This document shows, one piece after another, positions 16,522 through 24,029 of a DNA stretch of 29,767 bases. The notes beneath the pieces were generated by a model, which worked only from the letters and a program-made list of their open reading frames with translations, was not told the origin of the DNA and did no database searches. Source of the DNA: CAZYPB01 sp964649265 (GTDB lineage: Archaea > Micrarchaeota > Micrarchaeia > Burarchaeales > JAKAKT01); the NCBI GenBank assembly GCA_964649265.1, contig CAZYPB010000007.1:1-29767 (forward strand), in the 5' to 3' direction. The translations under genes and the position numbers were made by a program. Every line of letters starts with the position of its first letter. Position 1 is the stretch's first letter.

Positions 16522-16529
16522 ATTTAAAT
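16522..16529. promoter_or_regulatory. Palindromic TATA box serving both divergent genes
   Basis: ATTTAAAT is a perfect palindrome centred at 16525.5. The plus-strand ATG at 16550 is 24.5 bases away and the minus-strand ATG at 16500 is 25.5 bases away. Both are at leaderless distance, and the 49-base spacer has no other convincing TATA box. Confidence 0.6.
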
Positions 16530-16549
16530 TCCTTTGCAGAAAGTAAAGC

Positions 16550-16921
16550 ATGGATTTAAACAAGATTAAGACCGGAAGACCGAAACCAAAGTTTGTAATA
16601 GCACTTGAATGGCTTACAATAGCATCGATAACTGTTGCAGCTTGCGCATCCATATACTCTAATCTCTTTTCAGGAGATCAACTGTTTTTCAACATAATAT
16701 CCTTTCTTGTACTAATAGAAATTGGAATTCTATCGATTCTGTATGGTATGGAAGGAATAAGATACAGGATAATTTGGTTTACGTTCCCTTCTTTTTCAGG
16801 CCCGAAAAGAAAAGGATTCAGTGGAATAGGCGCTTTTCTCATCGGAGGAACCTATGTCCTGCTAGGATTGTTTCTAATACTCATTGCCATATTCTCTGCC
16901 TATTTGCAGAATTCACAGTAA
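16550..16921 (+). CDS. Small integral membrane protein, function unknown
   Basis: A 123-residue protein with a short basic N-terminus (KTGRPKPK) and about four hydrophobic segments: LEWLTIASITVAACASIYS, LFFNIISFLVLIEIGILSIL, a short amphipathic stretch, and GAFLIGGTYVLLGLFLILIAIF. No family is recognised. It shares a promoter box with the divergent LutB-like gene. It lies 91 bases before the mannitol cluster on the same strand, but the inverted repeats and a second TATA box between them suggest separate transcription. Confidence 0.68.
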   Translation: MDLNKIKTGRPKPKFVIALEWLTIASITVAACASIYSNLFSGDQLFFNIISFLVLIEIGILSILYGMEGIRYRIIWFTFPSFSGPKRKGFSGIGAFLIGGTYVLLGLFLILIAIFSAYLQNSQ

Positions 16922-16930
16922 TCAGCCCAT

Positions 16931-16968
16931 GATAAAGAACTTTATCATATGGTATACCTTTTTATACC
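16931..16968. promoter_or_regulatory. Two inverted repeats upstream of the mannitol cluster
   Basis: GATAAA-GAAC-TTTATC (16931-16946) is a perfect 6-base inverted repeat with a 4-base loop. GGTATA (16951-16956) and TATACC (16963-16968) form a second one with a 6-base spacer, and the first arm lies in the palindrome GGTATACC. Both are upstream of the TATA box at 16979-16987. They look like operator half-sites, though the first could be a terminator hairpin for the preceding gene. Confidence 0.45.
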
Positions 16969-16978
16969 ACTTCATACC

Positions 16979-16987
16979 TAAATATTT
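16979..16987 (+). promoter_or_regulatory. TATA box for the mannitol biosynthesis cluster
   Basis: TAAATATTT centred at 16983 lies 30 bases before the ATG at 17013. Transcription would start about 4 bases ahead of the start codon, so the message is nearly leaderless. A weaker TTTTTAAG follows at 16993-17000. Confidence 0.45.
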
Positions 16988-17012
16988 ACTCGTTTTTAAG
17001 TAGTTGGGGGGA

Positions 17013-18563
17013 ATGGCTGCACAAAAATATTCATCAGGGTCTAGTCCACTCTGTATCGGGAAGACGCAATCGGACAGGGGGGAAGTCAGGGATGCGCTTA
17101 GACAAGCTGCTGAAATGAAGGACAGGGTATGGGGACGAGAATACTCTGGAACACAGGCTCTCCATTTTGGAGCAGGAGTGATGGGAAAGGGATTCGCCAA
17201 CTGGGCATACTGGAAAAGCACGGTATCTAATCCTGAAACACCAATAAGAACTTTTTTTGTTGATGTGCGGTCTGCTCCTGCTGTTCCGAGAATAAACGAA
17301 CAAGGGGGCTATACAGTATTCGAAGTTCAAAACACACATTTACAGATGAATATAATCTCAAATGCAAGAGCTATTTTCTCAGACGAACAAACAAATATAG
17401 ATTTGATTGTGTCAGACCCTAGAACCAAGATAATTTCTACGACGGTTTCTCCAAATATACTGAAAATAAATGAGCACGGGAATGCAAACCCTGTCCTTGT
17501 TTCTTTGACAAATGCACTGTATGCCAGATTCAAGAAACTGGGGGGCACTGGGCCAGATAATGGCGCAATAAACATAGTCCTATGCGAAAATGATTTCGAT
17601 AATGGAAGGCAGGCATACGATGCAGTAAGGATAACAGCGGAAAACAGAAAACTTCCAGCTGCATTTATGAAGTGGATCGATAATCGCGTTGGTTTCCCAA
17701 GAACAGTTGTCGACCGGATAGCTCCCTCTCCTGATGCTTTGGAATCATCAGTTGGAACAAGCACCATGGGTGAGGCACTCACAGAGAAACTAGGTTTTAT
17801 GGATGAACAACTCACCGTTGTCCAGGCAGATTATTCCTGGATTGTTGAGAACATATGGAGGGATGGAACAAGGGAATATGCTCTTCTTCCCGAAGAACTA
17901 GTCTTTGGCCATATGAAAATATCTGACAACATAAAAATGCACGAAACAAAGAAACTGCTTGGCTTGAATGGGCCACACGCAATACTTGCTGCGGTGGGTT
18001 CTCTACTTGAACACAGGAGTACAACTGAAGCAATGGGTGATGAATTTGTTAGGGGCATTGTTGGGGGCGCAATAGCTGAAGTGACAAATGTCCTTTTCAA
18101 ACACAGAGGATTCTTTCCAACATCTGGGGAAAAGGAGTTCATAGGGGAGGTTCTAATGCGTTTTGAGGACAAGTCCTTACCGGATACGCTTTCTAGGGTG
18201 AGAAGGGATCCATTCAGGAAACTAGGTGCAAATGACAGGCTCATACGTTCAGCAATACAGTCTGCGCAGTTCAAACAACCATACGACCACATAGCACTCG
18301 GAATTGCATCTCTTCTTATCTGCGCCCGCGGTCTTCCCCCCGTTGAATATACTGAACAAGACCCAAAGAAAGCGATCTACCAAGAACATCTTAGAAATGG
18401 AAATGTTGAACTGGTAGTATTTGATACGAAATTAACCGGACTTTCAAAAGGTTCACCAATAGATGAGAGCATTGGATTAAGGATAATAGATATGTACAGA
18501 AGGATCGATAATGAAGGAATTAGGTCCGTTGCAAATTCCTTACAGAGGAATAGATTATTATGA
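17013..18563 (+). CDS. Mannitol-1-phosphate / polyol dehydrogenase (MtlD family), catalytic residues intact
   Basis: A 516-residue member of the long-chain polyol dehydrogenase family. The N-terminal Rossmann motif is HFGAGVMGKGF (51-61). CENDFDNG (191-198) and VGFPRTVVDRIAP (226-238) are typical of the family. The active-site pattern K-x4-N-x2-H occurs as K314, N319, H322 (KLLGLNGPH), matching Lys295, Asn300 and His303 of Pseudomonas mannitol 2-dehydrogenase. RDPFRKLGANDRLI (398-411) is the C-terminal signature of mannitol-1-phosphate dehydrogenase. The likely reaction is fructose-6-phosphate plus NADH to mannitol-1-phosphate, inferred from the HAD phosphatase in the same operon. Family relatives act on uronates, so the exact sugar is unproven. 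TTG at 17004 is in frame, but the ATG at 17013 fits better. It overlaps the next gene by 4 bases (ATGA). Confidence 0.82.
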   Translation: MAAQKYSSGSSPLCIGKTQSDRGEVRDALRQAAEMKDRVWGREYSGTQALHFGAGVMGKGFANWAYWKSTVSNPETPIRTFFVDVRSAPAVPRINEQGGYTVFEVQNTHLQMNIISNARAIFSDEQTNIDLIVSDPRTKIISTTVSPNILKINEHGNANPVLVSLTNALYARFKKLGGTGPDNGAINIVLCENDFDNGRQAYDAVRITAENRKLPAAFMKWIDNRVGFPRTVVDRIAPSPDALESSVGTSTMGEALTEKLGFMDEQLTVVQADYSWIVENIWRDGTREYALLPEELVFGHMKISDNIKMHETKKLLGLNGPHAILAAVGSLLEHRSTTEAMGDEFVRGIVGGAIAEVTNVLFKHRGFFPTSGEKEFIGEVLMRFEDKSLPDTLSRVRRDPFRKLGANDRLIRSAIQSAQFKQPYDHIALGIASLLICARGLPPVEYTEQDPKKAIYQEHLRNGNVELVVFDTKLTGLSKGSPIDESIGLRIIDMYRRIDNEGIRSVANSLQRNRLL

Positions 18564-20077
18564 AGCAAATAAGAGTTAGCGGACACAATGCAGAGCTTAT
18601 AAGTAGATCATGGGAGAATCCAAAGACTCCAAAAGCTGCAGTTATAGGTTTTGGAAAAGTAGGTAGGGGGGTAGTCATACCCACATTAACGGATTCAGGG
18701 ATGAACGTATATGCAATAGAAAGAAATGGACCGCTTGTTGACTCCTACAAAAAACAGGGATGCTACAGAGTCATCCAAACAAAACACCTATCCCAGAAAC
18801 ACAAGTTAGTAGAAGGGGCATGGCTTATGGACAACAAGGGTGAACTAACTACATTTGTAGATAAGGCATCTGATCATGCAGTTAGCATTATAGTAACAGC
18901 AACTGCACCCACAAGCATAAGTTCCAATGTTTCTTCTGATCCGACTGATACAATAAATCTTGTTCATTCTATTCTAAAGGCAAAATTTGACAAAGAAACA
19001 GCAGGCGAAAGATCAACTGTTAACCTAATCTGCACGGAGGACACCCCACATGCAACGGAAATAATGAGGAATGTTATAATGGGGCTAGCTAATACGAATT
19101 CGGAGTTTTCTGATTGGATTGCAGGAAACGTTGGATTTGTTGACAATGTCCTCGATGTAATAACCCCGATTCTTACTGATTCAGAGAGAAGTGCAATATG
19201 GGATCAAACAAAAAGAAGAGATGATCTGGTTACTTTGGTTGAAGGAAGCACAAGTTGGTACTGGGATTCAACAGATATGGTCTCATGCCCAGTAGGATTG
19301 AATGAAATAACATTAGTGGATAACATTGCCCCATATCAGATAAGACAGACAAATATGTTCGATTCAGCACAGATATCAATAGCTGTTCTTGGGGCCCTTA
19401 TGGATCATAGGATGATGAATGCTGCTGCACAGAATGAGGAAATCCATAGTTTCACAATTAGTATGGTAGAAACTGAAGTGATACATACTCTTGAGGGGAT
19501 AAGTGGGTTCGATAGACCTTCACTACAACATTTTATGAACAGTGCAATGCACAGGATGTCTGATCCATCACTGAAAGATGAGCTTTCACGAGTTGTTTCA
19601 AACCCTCTTAGGAAACTCCAAAGAAACGAGAGGCTGATTGCACCTGCACTATCAGCAGTTAATGAGTTCAGCATAACCCCTAGGAAACTATGTTTTACAA
19701 TAGCCGCACTTCTATATTACTCTGCAAATCACAACATAGCCAGAGACCGCGAGAGAGCAATAGACCCGAAATCAGATTATTGGGATGCCATGTTTGAGAA
19801 ACAAGAGCTCCTAAAAGCAGCAATTGCAGACATAAGGAACTCAAGTATTAAAGAAGCAAGTGAAAAACTTAACTCCATTCTTACTGATGTAAATATCTGT
19901 AGATTAGATACAACCCTTTATCATGAGAGACTTGTTGCAAAGAAAGTTACAAAGTATTTCATAGATATAGCTAAGGCACTTGACTCCTCATCATTTGAAA
20001 ACCTACTAATGGAGCAATTAAAAAAAGAAAGAGAGCCAGTTATCTTAAGGCCTACAGGCATTATATTAAAGGATTGA
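18560..20077 (+). CDS. Diverged MtlD-family paralogue lacking catalytic residues
   Basis: A 505-residue paralogue of the preceding protein. It keeps a Rossmann motif IGFGKVGRGVV (29-39), the family stretch VGFVDNVLDVITP (191-203) and the C-terminal NPLRKLQRNERLI. An ungapped hand alignment between DNI (254-256) and DHR (282-284) puts Gln263, Asp268 and Gln271 where the active paralogue has Lys314, Asn319 and His322, so the catalytic lysine, asparagine and histidine are all replaced. It may be a regulatory or structural pseudoenzyme forming a complex with its neighbour, or an enzyme with changed chemistry. The ORF is intact and in tight operon (4-base overlap upstream, 4-base spacer downstream), which argues against decay. 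Confidence 0.75.
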   Translation: MKQIRVSGHNAELISRSWENPKTPKAAVIGFGKVGRGVVIPTLTDSGMNVYAIERNGPLVDSYKKQGCYRVIQTKHLSQKHKLVEGAWLMDNKGELTTFVDKASDHAVSIIVTATAPTSISSNVSSDPTDTINLVHSILKAKFDKETAGERSTVNLICTEDTPHATEIMRNVIMGLANTNSEFSDWIAGNVGFVDNVLDVITPILTDSERSAIWDQTKRRDDLVTLVEGSTSWYWDSTDMVSCPVGLNEITLVDNIAPYQIRQTNMFDSAQISIAVLGALMDHRMMNAAAQNEEIHSFTISMVETEVIHTLEGISGFDRPSLQHFMNSAMHRMSDPSLKDELSRVVSNPLRKLQRNERLIAPALSAVNEFSITPRKLCFTIAALLYYSANHNIARDRERAIDPKSDYWDAMFEKQELLKAAIADIRNSSIKEASEKLNSILTDVNICRLDTTLYHERLVAKKVTKYFIDIAKALDSSSFENLLMEQLKKEREPVILRPTGIILKD

Positions 20078-20081
20078 TTCA

Positions 20082-22112
20082 ATGAGCCAAAACCTTTACG
20101 TAAAAAAACCGCACTACGTAGAAAGGATCCGGAAACAGCCCACTGAAAGCAGGGCAAGAGAACGCCTTATTCTAAGGATGGTTCGTTTAACATCGGAGGT
20201 ATCCGGACCGGAGTTTTCATCCCTAATTCGATCAGTTGAGAAGCGTATGTTAAGGGCACAGAGAGGGGAGGGAAAAGAGATAATGGAAAGTACAATAATG
20301 AAACCTGAGAGTGCGATTGCAGCCTCATGCAGAACTGAACTAAAGCAACTCAGTGATCTCTTCGATAGGATTGAAGTAGTAAGGGCTGTGAACATAAAGG
20401 AACTAAGAGCGTCAGGGAGGCTGAAAAAAGAGGAATACTCTACATTCATGGATGATCAGGCAATTCTAAGGGAGTGGTTCATGCAACAGGAGCAGAGATT
20501 GATTGACGATTTTTCAGATCAATTATCTCGTTTTGGGAATTATGAAATAGACAACAAATATGCAAGCTACAGGATTCTGAAGATGATGATGTGGGATGTT
20601 GATGATACACTGACTCCAACAAACGTACCCAGTATGTTTGACGGAATGCTCGAGCAGTTACAGAGAAAATGTGATGAGGGATTCATTCCATCAACTGCAA
20701 CAGGAAAACCAGTAAAATATGTTATGGAACTGTTCGACGATCCTTATGGGGCAGGTCAGCTTATTGAAAGAGTTAAAGAAGCAATAGATAACGGAGTAAC
20801 TGCCGAAGACATCTCAGAGATAAAGAAAATGATATCGCAGGGGAGAGCAGGGCTTCTGTCTGATCTTAGGACATTAGATGAGTGCAGTGGAGACATGAAA
20901 GCATTCTTGGGGATATTAGAACAGAGAAGAGAATCCGAATGGCTCCCTACAGATATACATATGATCTGCGAAGCAGGATGCCATGTTCGAATGCCCGATG
21001 GCCAGGAATTTATAACAATAGTAGATGGAGGTTCAATAGAATTCATTCCATTCGACAGCTCCCAATCAGATAGGGCAGCAAAAGCACTGAGGATTCTATC
21101 TGATATCCGTAATCACCTGAATAGTACCTTCAACCATAATGGAATAACTTTCGTTAACGCAACAGTAGAAGGTATAGAGATATCCCGGCACAACTCAGTT
21201 AATGAACTGCCTCAAGGGCTCCCAGAAAGAGTAGGTGAATTAGTAGCAAACAAGAACGAATACTTTGAAGTCCTATCAAGAGGCGGCAAACTCTATGGTG
21301 AACTAATTGAACCAAGAGGGGAGACGGAACTTCTCCAAGATCTAAAGGCAAATTCAACAGATAGCACAGGAGTCGTTGTTATAGTGGATCAAACATATTC
21401 TGTTGCAAGTGAGATCCTAAGTAGGGCCGGTGAACTCGGAGAACTGAAAACACTTATCTTGAAAGGAAGGATAGGAGTTGTGTCAGACATATCCCTTATA
21501 GAAGCATATGAGAACTCAGGAGACATATCTGGCCTAATGTCGATTTTTCAGGAAAGAGAAGTTATGGTTCTCCCGAAACCGGCTGAATCATTCTATAGTA
21601 GAAACGAGATAATGTTCTGTCCACGCCCTTCAACATACGCTGATGGGGATAGGATAACAACAACAGAGCAGTTCATGGTTAATGCACTAAACACTGCAGC
21701 AACCTCCTTTATACAAAGCAGTGGAGCAGAACTCGATTGCGTAGCAGCAAACCATGGGCTTGATATAACCCCAAAAGGGATCTCAAAGCCAATTGCATTG
21801 GAAGCACTAAACAGGACACTCCAAGGACACAAGTTAGTCATATATGCCGGAGATTCCGGAAATGATGTTGGAATAATGGGGCTTAAAAACAATCATCAAT
21901 TCTCCGAATCAACAAACTCAACAGTCATACCCGTTGCAGTGTTCTTCAAAGAACAGGAAAGCAAAGGAGCACGCAAAGTTTCCCCTGAAGTAATTAAAAT
22001 ATCTGACGCAGCAGTCCGCTCACTTGGAGATATAGACAAATACCAACAGTTAGTCCAAGATAAAATAGAAGGACTTAGGGCAAACCACGAACCAGTAAGG
22101 AAAGTACACTAA
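20082..22112 (+). CDS. Large HAD-superfamily phosphatase, probable sugar/polyol phosphatase
   Basis: A 676-residue protein. Residues 1-165 are a helical N-terminal region of unknown function. HAD motif I is WDVDDTLTP (171-179; nucleophile Asp172, acid/base Asp174), motif II TGKP (207-210), motif III lysine K569 (GISKPIALEAL), and motif IV GDSGND (590-595). Motifs I and III are about 400 residues apart, a very large cap insert containing an internal repeat: 254-289 resembles 462-498 (GRxG..SD....SGD....I..QRE...LP). Cof-type HAD enzymes act on sugar phosphates. With the two MtlD-family genes upstream, mannitol-1-phosphate to mannitol is the natural guess; Acinetobacter and some algae fuse such domains. 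Its stop overlaps that of the convergent polyol dehydrogenase gene within CTAA. Confidence 0.8.
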   Translation: MSQNLYVKKPHYVERIRKQPTESRARERLILRMVRLTSEVSGPEFSSLIRSVEKRMLRAQRGEGKEIMESTIMKPESAIAASCRTELKQLSDLFDRIEVVRAVNIKELRASGRLKKEEYSTFMDDQAILREWFMQQEQRLIDDFSDQLSRFGNYEIDNKYASYRILKMMMWDVDDTLTPTNVPSMFDGMLEQLQRKCDEGFIPSTATGKPVKYVMELFDDPYGAGQLIERVKEAIDNGVTAEDISEIKKMISQGRAGLLSDLRTLDECSGDMKAFLGILEQRRESEWLPTDIHMICEAGCHVRMPDGQEFITIVDGGSIEFIPFDSSQSDRAAKALRILSDIRNHLNSTFNHNGITFVNATVEGIEISRHNSVNELPQGLPERVGELVANKNEYFEVLSRGGKLYGELIEPRGETELLQDLKANSTDSTGVVVIVDQTYSVASEILSRAGELGELKTLILKGRIGVVSDISLIEAYENSGDISGLMSIFQEREVMVLPKPAESFYSRNEIMFCPRPSTYADGDRITTTEQFMVNALNTAATSFIQSSGAELDCVAANHGLDITPKGISKPIALEALNRTLQGHKLVIYAGDSGNDVGIMGLKNNHQFSESTNSTVIPVAVFFKEQESKGARKVSPEVIKISDAAVRSLGDIDKYQQLVQDKIEGLRANHEPVRKVH

Positions 22113-23128
22113 GGCGTGACCAATATCTTAACTATCCCATCCTCGCTTTTTTTCATTAGCTCTATTCCATCAACAAGCTTCTCAATTGGAACCCGTTTAC
22201 TAACGAGGGGTTCGATATCAACCCTTCCTTGCTCCAATACATCAACTGCATATTGTACGGAGTGTGGGTTCAACCAGCTTCCCATTATTGTTATCTCCTT
22301 TCTAAGGACATCAACAGGATTTATTCGCACATGGCTTCCTTCAGGAGCATTCCCATAGAGCATCATGGTTCCCCCCCTCTTAATCATGTCAAGCCCTTCT
22401 TCTATTGCGGCTACATTCCCGGATGCATCAAGGCATAAGCTTACTCCACCACTAGCTATACCATTGAGCTCTTTTTTCAAATCTGTTTTCTGCGGGTTGA
22501 AAACATATTTTGCCCCAAGCTTCTCAGCGAGCTTCAGATTCTTTTCACGTATATCTGTGCATATTACATTTTCAATCCCATGCGCCTTTACCATCTGTAG
22601 CATAAGCAATCCTATTGTACCGCATCCGATTACAGAAACACAGTCTGTTGGTTTCATCTTTATCTTATCAAAAGCATGGCAAACACACGATAGGGGTTCT
22701 ATGAACGCACCCTGTTCTGCAGTTATCTTCTTTCTCAAACCAACTGCCCCCACTTCATTTATGACACAGTAATCCGCAAACCCCCCATCTTTAACAACAC
22801 CATATGGATCAAGATGCAAGCACTGGTTAGGCATGTCATTCCTGCAGTAATAACAATGGTTACACGATGCATTTGGATCAACAGCAACAAGGTCTCCCTT
22901 TCTTATGTCCTTTACCTCCTTCCCAACGTCCTCCACAACACCTGCAAACTCATGTCCAAGAACAACGGGGGGCTTTGCATAGGTCATCTTTCCATAGTAT
23001 ATGTGTACGTCTGTACCACATATCCCGCATGCACCAACCTTAAGCAGCAACTCGTTATCCTTGGGCTCAGGAACCGGGATATCCTCAACCCCAACGTTTT
23101 TCACTCCTTTCCATAGCGCAGCTTTCAC
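22109..23128 (-). CDS. Zinc-dependent polyol dehydrogenase (MDR family; probable mannitol/sorbitol 2-dehydrogenase)
   Basis: A 339-residue medium-chain dehydrogenase. The catalytic zinc site is Cys37 in GICGTDVH with His59 and Glu60 of GHE; the structural zinc cysteines are 89, 92, 95 and 103. The Rossmann motif is VIGCGTIGL, followed by an acidic residue (CTDIREKN) that favours NAD over NADP. Relatives oxidise sorbitol, mannitol, threonine or butanediol; Leuconostoc mannitol 2-dehydrogenase belongs to this family and is about the same size. The fructokinase-like gene just upstream suggests mannitol (or sorbitol) to fructose. The GTG start at 23128 has GGTGAT, overlapping the upstream stop codon, as Shine-Dalgarno. 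Confidence 0.83.
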   Translation of the reverse strand: MKAALWKGVKNVGVEDIPVPEPKDNELLLKVGACGICGTDVHIYYGKMTYAKPPVVLGHEFAGVVEDVGKEVKDIRKGDLVAVDPNASCNHCYYCRNDMPNQCLHLDPYGVVKDGGFADYCVINEVGAVGLRKKITAEQGAFIEPLSCVCHAFDKIKMKPTDCVSVIGCGTIGLLMLQMVKAHGIENVICTDIREKNLKLAEKLGAKYVFNPQKTDLKKELNGIASGGVSLCLDASGNVAAIEEGLDMIKRGGTMMLYGNAPEGSHVRINPVDVLRKEITIMGSWLNPHSVQYAVDVLEQGRVDIEPLVSKRVPIEKLVDGIELMKKSEDGIVKILVTP

Positions 23129-23132
23129 ATGA

Positions 23133-24029
23133 TCACCCCGTTATAGTTCTCCTTACTGTTTCGATATCAGGGAAGCGTTTTTTTGTTGATGTCGCACCAA
23201 CTCTATTTGCAAAATCTATACAGTCATCAATACCTTTCTTATTCACAGAACTGTAAAGCAAACCAGCTGTAAACGCATCTCCAGCACCAGTGCAATCAAT
23301 TGCTTGAATCTTATATCCTTTGTGATGCTTCAGTTCTCCACCATTGTAATAATAACAGCCATCATTTCCTAGGGTTATGCACACGAGTTCCATTTCAGGT
23401 AGTTGATCAATACCTTTCTTAGGGTCTCTTTCCCCAGTTATCTTCTCAAACTCATCTAAATCTACTTTCAATATATCCGCTAACTTAAGTCCTATACTTA
23501 CCTTTTTCAACATCTCACTCTCACTGCTCCAGAGCATAGGCCTTAGATTCGGATCATAGGATATCCTCCCCCCAACACTCTTTACGATTTCCGCGGCTTT
23601 CAGTGTTGCACTTTCTCCATTATGGCTCATCATACCTATTGAACCAAAATGAAGGATCTCAGCCTTTTTCAAATAATTCTCATCTATGTGTTCTGGGCCG
23701 TATCCCTCATCTGCACACATGTCACTGTAGAATGTGAATTCCCTTTCCCCATCCTCTTTAACTGAAACAAAAGCAAGCCTTGTGTTCCTATCTTTACCTG
23801 TAACAATTCCCCCAACATCAACACCATTTTTTTTGAGAGTACCATGGAGATACTTGCCGAAGCCATCATTACTCACCATCCCAAGCATCCCTACCTTTTC
23901 TCCAAGTGCAGCTATGCCTCTCGCAACATTTGCTGGCGCACCACCAAAACATTTTTCGAATCTCTCGCACTTGGAGAGCTCCCCCTTCCCTATGAAATCA
24001 ATCAACACTTCTCCCATTGTCATTATCAT
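23133..24029 (-). CDS. PfkB-family sugar kinase, probable fructokinase
   Basis: About 298 residues of the ribokinase/PfkB family. The N-terminal signature is GGAPANVARGIAALG, a middle motif YDPNLRPMLW is typical of fructokinases, and the C-terminal ATP-binding signature DCTGAGDAFTAGLL contains the catalytic aspartate. The likely reaction is fructose plus ATP to fructose-6-phosphate; 2-keto-3-deoxygluconate and other sugars are alternatives in this family. I chose the ATG at 24029, which overlaps the nadE stop as ATGA; a GTG at 24035 is also in frame. Four bases separate it from the polyol dehydrogenase gene, so the two form a catabolic pair. Confidence 0.83.
   Translation of the reverse strand: MIMTMGEVLIDFIGKGELSKCERFEKCFGGAPANVARGIAALGEKVGMLGMVSNDGFGKYLHGTLKKNGVDVGGIVTGKDRNTRLAFVSVKEDGEREFTFYSDMCADEGYGPEHIDENYLKKAEILHFGSIGMMSHNGESATLKAAEIVKSVGGRISYDPNLRPMLWSSESEMLKKVSIGLKLADILKVDLDEFEKITGERDPKKGIDQLPEMELVCITLGNDGCYYYNGGELKHHKGYKIQAIDCTGAGDAFTAGLLYSSVNKKGIDDCIDFANRVGATSTKKRFPDIETVRRTITG

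Noticed and set aside
17004..17012. TTG at 17004 as start of the MtlD-family gene
   Set aside because: The ATG at 17013 is better placed relative to the TATA box, and the extra residues (MGG) add nothing recognisable.
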